Origin: Alphaproteobacteria bacterium | GTDB taxonomy: Bacteria; Pseudomonadota; Alphaproteobacteria; Micavibrionales; Micavibrionaceae | Direction: 5' to 3' | NCBI GenBank assembly: GCA_009995595.1 | Contig: JAACPE010000001.1 | Span: 62,001-126,000 of the forward strand | Length of the DNA stretch: 64,000 nucleotides | Shown here: piece by piece, positions 43,048 to 51,195 of the stretch | Numbering within the stretch: the first letter of the stretch is position 1 | How the letters are laid out: each line of letters starts with the position of its first letter | Notes under the pieces: generated by a model | Database searches by the model: none | Seen by the model: only the letters and a program-made list of their open reading frames with translations | Told to the model about the DNA's origin: nothing | Translations under genes and position numbers: made by a program

Positions 43048-43656
43048 TTAAAGCGGTAAGTTCGTATTTGTATTGCAGTACAGACGATCTAGAGCAACAC
43101 GCTTGTTGTCTTTAGAGATGTACATCTTACACTTTGAATGACCATTTAGGTTACTATGTGTGTAGTAATATGGTGCGTAACCCGCAGCATATGTCAGGCT
43201 GAACTCTTTCAAGTCAACATCAACAACCGCCGTATCGGCCATTGGTGACATTGTGAGTGACCCAAGCTCAAACTGTGCTTTATAGCCCGGAATGGTGCGT
43301 TTCTTTGTTTCGATCAAAGAAATGTTGTCCCACTTGCCCATTGCCTGAAAGCCAGTTTTTGCATAAGGATGCGCTGCATATGGATAACGATAAGCATAGT
43401 TATTATAATAATATGCATTATTGACCCATGTGTGATGTGGAAGAACAGTTGCATTCACGTTGTTTTCAAATGATGCGTGTGAAGCGATCAGACGATCAAG
43501 TTGATTACGACTGTCTAAAAGACTTGGACTATTAATCGCTGTGTTAAGGCCAGCGATGAAGCTATGCACTTCACTAACTGACATACGTTCTCCAGCATGT
43601 GCTGGTCCTGCTAGTGCTACGGTCGCTACTGCGCCAAGTAATGTTAGGTATCTCAT
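43048..43656 (-). CDS. Secreted hypothetical protein, tyrosine-rich, first of a second related pair
   Basis: A 202-residue exported protein with signal peptide ending AHA (about residue 21). An N-terminal helical part (EVHSFIAGLNTAINSPSLLDSRNQLDRLIASHASFENN) is followed by a very Tyr-rich loop (NNAYYYNNYAYRYPYAAHPY) and a beta-rich C-terminal part with two cysteines (KCKMYIS..., LYCNTNTN). The helix-ATFE/ASFE element and the final Cys-x-T-N-T motif also occur in the product at 43813, so the two are diverged relatives. I do not recognise the family; an NTF2-like fold is possible. Confidence 0.7.
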   Translation of the reverse strand: MRYLTLLGAVATVALAGPAHAGERMSVSEVHSFIAGLNTAINSPSLLDSRNQLDRLIASHASFENNVNATVLPHHTWVNNAYYYNNYAYRYPYAAHPYAKTGFQAMGKWDNISLIETKKRTIPGYKAQFELGSLTMSPMADTAVVDVDLKEFSLTYAAGYAPYYYTHSNLNGHSKCKMYISKDNKRVALDRLYCNTNTNLPL

Positions 43657-43732
43657 ATTTCTCTCCTTTGTTAGATATGTGATTTATTAACCCCACAAAA
43701 AAGATTAAACGGAAAAGGTTACGGAAAAGTAA

Positions 43733-43760
43733 ATCCCCCGCATTAATTTATGCGAGGGAT
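43733..43760 (-). terminator. Stem-loop downstream of the gene at 43813
   Basis: ATCCCCCGCAT (43733-43743) pairs with ATGCGAGGGAT (43750-43760) with one mismatch and a six-base loop. On the minus strand it is followed by TTTACTTTTC, a poor but plausible terminator tail. Confidence 0.45.
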
Positions 43761-43812
43761 ATAAAACCTTTATGGGCTGTAGTTTACAGCTATAAAAAAA
43801 ATTATAAAAAGT

Positions 43813-44370
43813 TTAGATATCGTTTACAAAACTTGTGTTTGTGTGGCATTTTGCATCAACAGCAACGGCTTTTTCGCCCTCAATTTTATGCGTCGTAATG
43901 CATTTTGTTGTGCTAATGAATGCTTTACCTGCTTCTTTAACATCGTTTGGGTTCAGGGCTACGCCTTGTTCAGTCATTATTTCTTGTGAGATAACTGATT
44001 TACCGTCATTTGCAGGCTGTACAGCGATAGTTTCAATAGAAACTTCATAGTCATCAACATAATGTGTGCCGTGAATAAAAGTATTAATATAGTCTGCTTT
44101 TGACATCTTGATGTTTTGTTGCAGCATGTCTTTTGGCATTGTTGTGTTGCTCATGCTCATCTCAAATGTCGCGGTTTCGCTAATGTGCTGGTGCAAAAAA
44201 GTGATTGTTTCTTGCATGTTTGAGCGATCTTCTAATAAAGAAGACATTGTTTTGTTCTTTTCACTAATAAGCGCAAGATAATCAGGTGCAGTGCTCGCTT
44301 GTGTTTGAAGTGATGAGCCAATGGTTAGGCCGATAAGTGTAACAATTGTCAATAGAATGGCGCGTTTCAT
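43813..44370 (-). CDS. Secreted hypothetical protein, second of a related pair
   Basis: A 185-residue exported protein. ATG 44368-44370 has AAAGGGG upstream and begins MKRAILLTIVTLIGL, a signal peptide; the open frame continues upstream but without a signal sequence. The mature part has SLLEDRSNMQETITFLHQHI SETATFEMSM and ends with two cysteines (KCITTHKI, KCHTNTSF), matching the layout of the neighbour at 43048. The conserved helix followed by a TFE motif resembles NTF2-like folds only loosely. Both genes point the same way, 156 bp apart, each with its own stem-loop, so they are probably separate transcripts. Confidence 0.72.
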   Translation of the reverse strand: MKRAILLTIVTLIGLTIGSSLQTQASTAPDYLALISEKNKTMSSLLEDRSNMQETITFLHQHISETATFEMSMSNTTMPKDMLQQNIKMSKADYINTFIHGTHYVDDYEVSIETIAVQPANDGKSVISQEIMTEQGVALNPNDVKEAGKAFISTTKCITTHKIEGEKAVAVDAKCHTNTSFVNDI

Positions 44371-44513
44371 TGCGATCCCCTTTTTTCCCTGTAATACTCT
44401 CCTTACAGATATCGATGCCAAGCTGGCGAGATAGCTCCAAACAGAGTAGTAATGATTTGAGTTAACGATTTATTAACCTTTTTATAAAGTTATGTCAATT
44501 AATATTTGCGAAA

Positions 44514-45809
44514 ATGTCCACAAAACCTATAAACAACGCTGCTTTTAATAAGAAATCTGCCTTTTCGTGGTGTTTGTACGATTGGGCAAACACGGCTTTT
44601 GGTACGGTTATTATTACTTTTATTTATGGCGTTTATTTCACGAAAGAACTTGTGGGCGATGACACCACAGGTAACGCCCTATGGAGCTACGCAATAGCGG
44701 CCTCTGGTTTGGGGATTGCATTCTTTGCGCCATTTTTGGGTGCGGTGGCGGATAATGCGGGTAGTCGTAAGCGATGGATCTTCTTTTTCTCTATGGTTTG
44801 TATTATTGCCACGTCGATGTTGTGGTTTTCAGAAAACCCCGATGGATCAAAGAATATTATTTTTGTTCTTATAATGGTAGGGATTGCGAATTTGGGGTTA
44901 GAGCTAGGGCAAGTTTTTTATAACGCCATGCTGCCGTCCGTTGCCCCGCCGCAAATGAAGGGGCGGCTCTCGGGCTGGGCGTGGGGCATGGGTTATATTG
45001 GCGGCCTGATGTCCTTGGTGGCTTGTTTGTTTGGCTTTGTAGGGTTAGGGGAGATAAAGCCTCTTTTTAACCTACCGACAGACAATAATGAGCACATTCG
45101 TATCATTGGCCCGTTTATTGGGCTTTGGTTTTTTGTGTTTATGGTGCCGCTATTTTTATTCACAAAAGAAAAGCCATCACAGAGTGAAAATTTAACGCGG
45201 GCATTTCGTGATGGGTTCAAACAGCTTATTGAAAGCTTCCACAACGTTCGTAAGTTTAAGAGCCTTTTTATGTTTCTTATTGCAAGCGCGCTTTATCGTG
45301 ACGGCCTAATTACCCTTTTTGCGATTGGCGGTGTTTATGCGGCAGGACAATTTGGGATGAGCTTTAATGAGATCCTCCTATTTGCGATTGCCCTCAATGT
45401 AACGGCGGGTTTAGGCGCATTTGGATTCGCGTATTTAGACGATGCGATTGGATCAAAAAGAACGATCATTTATTCGCTTATTGGTCTTATAGGTATTGGC
45501 GTAATTATTCTTTTAATCTCAGATAAATATATCTTTTTGGGGTTGTCCTTATTCCTTGGTATTTTTATGGGGCCTGTTCAGGCCGCAAGCCGAACCATGG
45601 TGACGCGCCTCAGCCCGCCGCATATATTGACGCAGGCTTATGGTTTTTATGCCTTTACAGGCAAATCTATTTCATTTTTAGGGCCGCTTTGTTTTGGTCT
45701 GGCGACAACGTATTTTGGCACGCAACAAGCTGGTATGGCGAGTATCATTTTATTCTGGATTGCAGGATTACTTCTTCTTTATAATGTAAAAGAGAAGGAT
45801 ATATCGTGA
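44514..45809 (+). CDS. MFS transporter, UMF1/Atg22-like family
   Basis: A 431-residue membrane protein with about 12 hydrophobic segments. WCLYDWANTAFGTVIITFIYGVYF is the signature of the Atg22-like (UMF1) branch of the major facilitator superfamily, and the loop DNAGSRKRW is the MFS motif A. Yeast Atg22 exports amino acids from the vacuole; bacterial substrates are unsettled. Its stop overlaps the AmpD start as GTGA (45806-45809), so the two are coupled. That suggests, without proof, a link to uptake or efflux of wall-derived material. Confidence 0.87.
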   Translation: MSTKPINNAAFNKKSAFSWCLYDWANTAFGTVIITFIYGVYFTKELVGDDTTGNALWSYAIAASGLGIAFFAPFLGAVADNAGSRKRWIFFFSMVCIIATSMLWFSENPDGSKNIIFVLIMVGIANLGLELGQVFYNAMLPSVAPPQMKGRLSGWAWGMGYIGGLMSLVACLFGFVGLGEIKPLFNLPTDNNEHIRIIGPFIGLWFFVFMVPLFLFTKEKPSQSENLTRAFRDGFKQLIESFHNVRKFKSLFMFLIASALYRDGLITLFAIGGVYAAGQFGMSFNEILLFAIALNVTAGLGAFGFAYLDDAIGSKRTIIYSLIGLIGIGVIILLISDKYIFLGLSLFLGIFMGPVQAASRTMVTRLSPPHILTQAYGFYAFTGKSISFLGPLCFGLATTYFGTQQAGMASIILFWIAGLLLLYNVKEKDIS

Positions 45810-46522
45810 CCTTAAACATCATACAAAAACCATCCCCCAATTTTGATGATCGTTATGGCATTGAACCGTCATTGATTATTTTGCATTACACGGGCATGAA
45901 AACTGCGCGTGAGGCGCTGGATCGTTTAACAGATATAGAATCAAAAGTGAGCGCGCATTATACCGTTGATATGGATGGGACGATTTATCAGCATGTTGAT
46001 GAGAAAAATCGCGCTTGGCACGCGGGGGCGGGCGCATGGAAATCCTATAAAGATATTAATCGCCGCTCTATTGGAATTGAAATTGTAAATAAAGGGCATG
46101 AGTACGGATACCATGTATTTCCCGAAGAACAAATTTACGCCGTTAAAAATCTATGCCATGAGATTATCGTACGTCATCAGATTGAGCCAGAGGGCGTTTT
46201 GGCACATTCAGACACTGCGCCAAGCCGGAAAGAAGACCCGGGCGAGCTTTTTCCCTGGGAAGAATTAGCAAAAGTGGGTGTTGGTATTTGGCCAGATGTT
46301 TCTGTTGAGGATAGTGTAAAATCTTACAGTATTGATATTTTTCAGGCCCTTTTTGATTTTGGTTATAGATGTGATGACCCTCAAAAATCCCTGCTTGCGT
46401 TTCAGCGTCATTATGTACCGCATGTCTTTAGCGATGGGAAAGCAGGCGTGGTCACAACAGAAACGAAGGGGCGGATTTATGCCTTGCTCGCTGAGCATTT
46501 GATTATTCCCCATAAACTGTGA
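45806..46522 (+). CDS. ampD: AmpD-like N-acetylmuramoyl-L-alanine amidase
   Basis: A 238-residue zinc amidase cleaving the stem peptide from muramic acid in recycled wall fragments. Zinc ligands are His27 (LHYTG), His134 (LAHSDTAP) and Asp144 (KEDPG), with Lys142 of the KxDPG motif; Glu in IGIEIVN is catalytic-type. A C-terminal peptidoglycan-binding-like domain (DIFQALFDFGYRCDDPQKSLLAFQRHY) follows. There is no signal peptide, which fits a cytosolic AmpD-type recycler rather than an envelope amidase. GTG start overlaps the UMF1 stop. It precedes rnpB, as in other alphaproteobacteria. Confidence 0.9.
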   Translation: MTLNIIQKPSPNFDDRYGIEPSLIILHYTGMKTAREALDRLTDIESKVSAHYTVDMDGTIYQHVDEKNRAWHAGAGAWKSYKDINRRSIGIEIVNKGHEYGYHVFPEEQIYAVKNLCHEIIVRHQIEPEGVLAHSDTAPSRKEDPGELFPWEELAKVGVGIWPDVSVEDSVKSYSIDIFQALFDFGYRCDDPQKSLLAFQRHYVPHVFSDGKAGVVTTETKGRIYALLAEHLIIPHKL

Positions 46523-46534
46523 TACTTACTTTTC

Positions 46535-46922
46535 ATCCAGAAGGCTGGGCAGCCGCATTGTGATAATTTATTATCATTCTGAGGAAAGTCCGGGCTTCAT
46601 GAAAACACAGTGCCGGGTAATACCCGGGTGGCGCGAGCCAACGGAAAGTGCTGCAGAAACTTAAACCGCCGATGGGCTTTTAGGTCACAGGCAAGGATGA
46701 GAAGGTGCGGTAAGAGCGCACCGCGAGGCTGGTAACAGACTTGGCAAGGTAAACCCCACTGGAAGCAAGATCAAATAGGAACCGCGCATAGGGCGTTTTC
46801 CCCTCGGTGGTTCGGGTAGATTGCTTGAGGGTGCTGGTAACAGCACTCCTAGAGGAATGGTTGCCGCTTTGTTAGGTTTCGGCCTTGCAAAGTACAAAAC
46901 CCGGCTTATAGGCCCTCTGGAT
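46535..46922 (+). ncRNA. rnpB: RNase P RNA (class A)
   Basis: The catalytic RNA that matures tRNA 5' ends. Helix P1 is formed by ATCCAGA (46535-46541) with TCTGGAT (46916-46922). The universal P4 strand GAGGAAAGTCCGGGCT is at 46581-46596. The conserved J regions GGTAAACCCCACTGGAAGCA (46748 onward) and AAATAGGAA are present, and the 3' core reads ACAAAACCCGGCTTATAGGCC near 46894. Length and elements fit class A. It is followed at 46927 by a strong terminator, and the preceding gene ends 12 bp before, so its promoter lies in or near ampD. Confidence 0.97.
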
Positions 46923-46926
46923 AAAT

Positions 46927-46965
46927 AAAAACCGCCAAATCGTTATGATCTGGCGGTTTTTCTTT
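46927..46965 (+). terminator. rnpB terminator
   Basis: AAAACCGCCA (46927-46936) pairs perfectly with TGGCGGTTTT (46951-46960), followed by TCTTT. It directly follows the RNase P RNA. Confidence 0.88.
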
Positions 46966-47025
46966 GCTTCCCCCACAAAGGTTGTCCCATAAGACAGAGG
47001 TCGGCTGGTGTGTGTTTTGTTTCGA

Positions 47026-47145
47026 TTAACGAATAAAAGTCATCGTCTTTTCAAAATCAGCAGATTTATGTGCTGAATAAACAATTGTACCAGCATAAAG
47101 ACCGCCGTTAATTGCCAAGACCATGATAAGTAATGCTGTAATCAT
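47026..47145 (-). CDS. Small membrane protein, 39 residues
   Basis: A short minus-strand frame that starts at ATG 47143-47145 after AAGGGGAAAATACATT (a good SD about 10 bases upstream) and stops at 47026-47028. The product has one hydrophobic helix (ITALLIMVLAINGGLYAG) and a short charged tail (SAHKSADFEKTM). It is a plausible single-pass small protein. Nothing similar is known to me. It lies between the rnpB terminator and the dcw cluster control region and is divergent from mraZ. Support is the RBS and sensible composition only. Confidence 0.6.
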   Translation of the reverse strand: MITALLIMVLAINGGLYAGTIVYSAHKSADFEKTMTFIR

Positions 47146-47270
47146 AATGTATTTTCCCCTTACACAGATTAGTTGTTTCCTTAAGCGTGTATAGATTTAC
47201 CATAACAATTTTCATAACACAAGCATTATTTTCAAAAAAAGTGAGTTAAAACAATGGGTTAGGAAATTTT

Positions 47271-47328
47271 ATCCTTTGAAAGGATATTTTGTCATAATAA
47301 CTATGCGCTTTTCGCAGAATTCTGCGAA
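47271..47328. promoter_or_regulatory. Two palindromes in the region upstream of mraZ
   Basis: TTCGCAGAATTCTGCGAA at 47311-47328 is a perfect 18-bp palindrome. ATCCTTTGAAAGGAT at 47271-47285 is a second, with a single central base. Both lie in the 427-bp stretch between the small ORF (47145) and mraZ (47573) that otherwise shows no gene. They are likely operators for dimeric regulators; I cannot say which. Confidence 0.5.
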
Positions 47329-47437
47329 TCGGCCATTTTATTATTTATGAAAAATAAAATTTGAAATTTCAACTAATTTCACTTTTTTTATTTTATTTGT
47401 GAATGAAACGGCTTTGGGCGCAGGGTTTCATTGACGA

Positions 47438-47473
47438 TCCATGTTTTTCCATGATATTCCATAGATATCCATG
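47438..47473. promoter_or_regulatory. Candidate MraZ operator: four 10-bp-period repeats
   Basis: TCCATG or TCCATA occurs at 47438, 47448, 47458 and 47468, each followed by four variable bases, so the period is exactly 10 bp, one helix turn. On the other strand this is TGGAN repeated with 5-base spacers. The E. coli MraZ site is three TGGGN repeats with 5-base spacers, upstream of mraZ itself. The spot here is 100-135 bp before the mraZ start, next to a candidate promoter. Confidence 0.65.
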
Positions 47474-47484
47474 AATTTCCTCTC

Positions 47485-47513
47485 TTGGGGAGATTTACCG
47501 CTTAAAGTATTGC
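47485..47513 (+). promoter_or_regulatory. Candidate dcw promoter
   Basis: TTGGGG at 47485-47490 and TATTGC at 47508-47513 are 17 bp apart and 60 bp before the mraZ start. The match to consensus is modest (the TTG and TAT parts). A weaker alternative is TTGACG at 47431. The repeats at 47438-47473 lie between these. Confidence 0.35.
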
Positions 47514-47572
47514 TGTGTGGCGCAGATATCGCGCCGTTTTAAAAAGGATTATCGAGAAAGACGCCATAGAGA

Positions 47573-48046
47573 ATGCCTCTATTTCTATCAACGCATATTA
47601 ATAAAGTAGACAAGAAGGGGCGTGTGTCCGTTCCTTCAGGCTTTCGTGCGGCGCTTAGTGATCAGAGCTTTCAAGGTGTTGTTCTTTTTCGGTCTAATAA
47701 TTTTGCCTGCCTTGAGGGCTTTGCTTATTCTTATATGGAAGAGCTTGGCGAGCGCCTTGATAATTTTGATTTGTTCTCAAGCGAGCAAGATGATTTGGCG
47801 ACGGCTATTTTTGCCGAAGCGGTTCAACTTCCTCTTGATGGGGATGGGCGTATTATTTTATCGCCAGAGTTGGTTGAGTTTGCGGCTCTTAATGATAAGG
47901 CTGCTTTTGTTGGTCTGGGGCCAAAATTTCAAATCTGGAATCCTCAGGCGCTTGATAAGCGCCGCATAGAAGCACGCAAAACTGTATCCAAATCGGGTTT
48001 GACTGTTCCGAAAAATAATAAAGCAAAAGCGGGTGCTCATGACTAG
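47573..48046 (+). CDS. mraZ: Transcriptional regulator MraZ
   Basis: A 157-residue DNA-binding protein with two AbrB-like halves, each bearing the DxxGR motif (DKKGRVSVP at about 13-21 and DGDGRIILSP near 85). MraZ in E. coli represses the dcw cluster and itself by binding short repeats upstream of its gene. The four-copy repeat at 47438 is the likely target. It is first in the cluster and its stop overlaps the rsmH start (ATGACTAG). A basic C-terminal tail (KNNKAKAGAHD) follows the fold. Confidence 0.95.
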   Translation: MPLFLSTHINKVDKKGRVSVPSGFRAALSDQSFQGVVLFRSNNFACLEGFAYSYMEELGERLDNFDLFSSEQDDLATAIFAEAVQLPLDGDGRIILSPELVEFAALNDKAAFVGLGPKFQIWNPQALDKRRIEARKTVSKSGLTVPKNNKAKAGAHD

Positions 48047-49001
48047 TTCTCCGCATTATCCCGTTATGCTGAACGATGTTCTTGCCGCGATCAAACCACA
48101 AGATGGTGAGGTTTATCTTGATGGTACTTTTGGCGCAGGCGGTTATAGTCGCGCAATTTTAGAAAGCGCTGATTGCACGGTGATTGCAATTGATCGTGAT
48201 CCCTCCGTTGAGCAAACGGCGGACCAATTAAAAAAAGAGTTTGGCGCGCGCTTTCTTTTTTTGAAAGGTTGTTTTGGCGATGCTGTGTCTTTGATGTCTA
48301 AAACACCTTATAAAGCTGTCCATGGTTTTGTCGTTGATATTGGTGTGTCATCTATGCAAATCGACCAAGCAATGCGTGGTTTTTCGTTTAAGGTTGATGG
48401 ACCGCTTGATATGCGTATGGATATGACATCTGGCATCACAGCGGCGGATATTGTCAATGAGTATAAAGAAGAGGATCTGGCTCATGTCATTTACCGTTAT
48501 GGTGAAGAGCGTTTATCGCGCCGTATCGCAAAACGTATTGTTGAGCGCCGCGCTCAAGCGCCAATACAAACAACTTTAGAGCTTGCGGATATTGTTCGTT
48601 CTGTTGTGCCACGCTCTCCTAAAGATAAAATTGATCCTGCAACGCGCACGTTTCAGGCACTGCGTATTGCGGTTAATGATGAGCTTGGCGAATTAGAGCG
48701 TGGATTGGACGCTGCCGAAACATTACTCCATGAGAGCGGGCGACTTGTTGTTGTATCCTTTCATTCCCTCGAAGATGGTATCGCCAAGGCGTTCTTAAAT
48801 GAGCGTTCTGGTCGTATGCCTAATCCTTCAAAATATCTCCCCAATATCATCGAGGAGATCTCCCCCTCTTTTACGCTCATAAAGCGTAAAGCTATACTGC
48901 CTTCTGATGAAGAAGTTCAAGAAAACGCACGCTCTCGCTCAGCCAAGATGCGTGTTGCTGTTCGTACCTCTGCCCCATCTATGCAAAAGGAGGCTGCTTA
49001 A
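48039..49001 (+). CDS. rsmH: 16S rRNA (cytosine1402-N4)-methyltransferase
   Basis: A 320-residue SAM-dependent enzyme methylating C1402 of 16S rRNA. HYPVMLNDVLAAI opens the fold, GTFGAGGYSRAIL is the SAM motif, and the C-terminal half has RTFQALRIAVNDELGELERGL. I take ATG 48039, which overlaps the mraZ stop; a GTG at 48033 would add two residues. Standard second gene of the dcw cluster (old name mraW). Cytosolic. Confidence 0.96.
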   Translation: MTSSPHYPVMLNDVLAAIKPQDGEVYLDGTFGAGGYSRAILESADCTVIAIDRDPSVEQTADQLKKEFGARFLFLKGCFGDAVSLMSKTPYKAVHGFVVDIGVSSMQIDQAMRGFSFKVDGPLDMRMDMTSGITAADIVNEYKEEDLAHVIYRYGEERLSRRIAKRIVERRAQAPIQTTLELADIVRSVVPRSPKDKIDPATRTFQALRIAVNDELGELERGLDAAETLLHESGRLVVVSFHSLEDGIAKAFLNERSGRMPNPSKYLPNIIEEISPSFTLIKRKAILPSDEEVQENARSRSAKMRVAVRTSAPSMQKEAA

Positions 49002-49003
49002 TT

Positions 49004-49447
49004 ATGAGGATATCGTCTCTCTTTCATTTGGCTCTTGCCTTTTTCTTTGGGGCAATTTTATTTTGGACGTCACAATCTGTGCAGGATAAAGAGCGTCATA
49101 TTTATGAGGCGCGTAATATGCTCGCCCAAGAACAAGAAACAATTCGCGTCCTCTCAACAGAATGGGATTACCTCAATAGTCCTATACGTCTTGAAAAATT
49201 GGCAAAGCAAGGTGTTGGTATGGATGAAACAGCCAACGAAAATGGTATCGGAATTATGAGCAAAGTTGGTGAGATACCTGAACCGATTGCGCCCATAGTT
49301 CCAACAATAAAGCCTGCTAGCCTCGTTCGTATTGAGCCTGCAGCGGGTGTAAGTTCGCAAACCCTTACTGTGCCATCCACTGTTGATAAACAGCGCTTTA
49401 ATGATGTTGTAAATAGTTTGATAGCCGATACGGAAGGTGAGCGATGA
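49004..49447 (+). CDS. ftsL: Cell division protein FtsL with extended C terminus
   Basis: A 147-residue bitopic protein: short cytosolic start, membrane helix (about 6-24, LFHLALAFFFGAILFWTS) and a coiled-coil (IYEARNMLAQEQETIRVLSTEW). STEWDYLNSPIRLEKLAKQ is the FtsL motif. It joins FtsQ and FtsB in the divisome. About 60 residues beyond the coiled-coil are Pro/Ile-rich (IPEPIAPIVPTIKPASLVRI) and longer than E. coli FtsL. Its stop overlaps ftsI as ATGA (49444-49447). Confidence 0.85.
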   Translation: MRISSLFHLALAFFFGAILFWTSQSVQDKERHIYEARNMLAQEQETIRVLSTEWDYLNSPIRLEKLAKQGVGMDETANENGIGIMSKVGEIPEPIAPIVPTIKPASLVRIEPAAGVSSQTLTVPSTVDKQRFNDVVNSLIADTEGER

Positions 49448-51195
49448 GCCTTTTTCAGCGTAAAAAATTGCACATGGTTGGTGTGCGTAGCGGGGCATTA
49501 GAGCAAGCGCGCGGGCGTATCGTTATGATGAGCGCGGTCTTTGTTGTTTGTTACTTAATCGTTGTGGCTCGATCCGTTGATGTCATGGTCATTCAAGGGG
49601 TGATGATGAATAAAGGCGAGGAAGTCTCTTTGTACGAAGAATATCGCCCAGAAGAAAAACAAAAACGCCGCGCTGATATTGTTGATCGTAATGGCGTCTT
49701 ATTGGCACGTTCATTAGAAGTGTCTTCTTTACATGCCGATCCTAAAATGGTTTTAGACCCTGCCAAGCTAGCTCAGGACTTAAAATATATTTTTCCAGAC
49801 TTGGTTTATGGTGATGTTTTAAAAAAACTGCAAGGTAAAAATCGCTTTGTTTGGATCAAGCGAAATCTAACACCCCAAGAACAAGAAGCGATTCTGCAGC
49901 TTGGATCGCCGGCTTTAAATTTTAAATTTGAAGATCATCGTGTCTATCCTCATGGGGAGTTGGGCGGTCATGTTCTTGGCTATAGTGGTATTGATGGGCA
50001 GGGGCTCTCTGGCGTTGAAGCATCGTTTAATGAATTGCTTCATAATGCGCAAGAGCCGCTGGCTTTAACAATTGATGTGCGTATTCAACATGTATTACGC
50101 CGTGAGATTGCTGCGCAAATGCAAAAACATCATGCTAAAGGTGGCGCTGGTGTCATTATGGATGTGCGCGATGGCTCTGTGTTGGCGGCAGTATCCTTGC
50201 CCGATTTTAATCCGCTAGATTACCAAACAGCGCAAGACAATGCGAAGTTTAACCGTGTGTCTCTAGGTGTTTATGAACTTGGTTCCACTTTTAAAATTTT
50301 CTCAACAGCCGCTTTGCTAGAAAAAACTGGTGGGAATATGCATCAAACATTTGATGTGCGGGAATCTTTAAAGCGTGGTCGTTTTAGGATTAGTGATTAC
50401 CACGGCCAAAAACGCGTCCTAACATTACCTGAAGTTTTTATGCATTCTTCCAATATTGGCTCTGCTCTGATGGGTGAGGAAGTTGGTACAGAGGGATTAA
50501 AAAGTTTTTATAACGACCTAGGACTTCTCGATCAATCTAAGATTGAAATAGGAGAAGTGGGCAAACCTATTGTCCCAAGCCCGTGGCGTGATCTACACAC
50601 TTTAACGGCGTCTTATGGGCATGGCGTTGCTGTTTCTCCGCTTCAACTCTCAAGCGCGGTAGCCTCTATCGTGAATGGTGGCAATTACGTACAGCCCACC
50701 CTTATTTTGAACAAAAAAAGCCTTGGTGATGACAATAAACGGTCAATGCCTGACCAAAAACTACGTTTAATTTCTCCCGAGGTATCACATAGAATGCGCC
50801 AGCTTTTGAGGCTGACTGTTACAGAAGGCACAGGCGGTAAAGCCGACGTTCCTGGATACTTGGTTGGTGGAAAAACAGGAACGGCAGAAAAACCGGGCGT
50901 TGGTGGATATAACAAAAAAAGCCTGATTTCGTCTTTCGTTGGCGTCTTTCCATCCAATGACCCGCATTACGTTGTGTATGTGATGGTTGATGAGCCTCAA
51001 GGGATAAAAGAAACCTATGGCTATGCCACTGGCGGCTGGGTTGCTGCGCCTGCCGTGAAGAATATTATTGCGTCTATGGCTTCAATTTTAAAAATTCCAC
51101 CTGTGGAAGGTGAGCCCCGCATTGAAGAGAGCTTACTGCGTTACGTGAAAACAAAAGAACAAATTAAAGAGGAAAAGAAACTTGCAACTTACTAA
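49444..51195 (+). CDS. ftsI: Septal peptidoglycan transpeptidase FtsI (PBP3)
   Basis: A 583-residue class B penicillin-binding protein. A membrane anchor spans about 28-47. The pedestal domain starts RADIVDRNGVLLARSLEVSSL. The transpeptidase has STFK (Ser281 nucleophile), SSN (335-337) and KTGT (477-480). It crosslinks septal wall together with FtsW. The final part is Glu/Lys-rich and codes the start of murE, which begins at TTG 51182 inside its end. Length is normal. Confidence 0.96.
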   Translation: MSLFQRKKLHMVGVRSGALEQARGRIVMMSAVFVVCYLIVVARSVDVMVIQGVMMNKGEEVSLYEEYRPEEKQKRRADIVDRNGVLLARSLEVSSLHADPKMVLDPAKLAQDLKYIFPDLVYGDVLKKLQGKNRFVWIKRNLTPQEQEAILQLGSPALNFKFEDHRVYPHGELGGHVLGYSGIDGQGLSGVEASFNELLHNAQEPLALTIDVRIQHVLRREIAAQMQKHHAKGGAGVIMDVRDGSVLAAVSLPDFNPLDYQTAQDNAKFNRVSLGVYELGSTFKIFSTAALLEKTGGNMHQTFDVRESLKRGRFRISDYHGQKRVLTLPEVFMHSSNIGSALMGEEVGTEGLKSFYNDLGLLDQSKIEIGEVGKPIVPSPWRDLHTLTASYGHGVAVSPLQLSSAVASIVNGGNYVQPTLILNKKSLGDDNKRSMPDQKLRLISPEVSHRMRQLLRLTVTEGTGGKADVPGYLVGGKTGTAEKPGVGGYNKKSLISSFVGVFPSNDPHYVVYVMVDEPQGIKETYGYATGGWVAAPAVKNIIASMASILKIPPVEGEPRIEESLLRYVKTKEQIKEEKKLATY

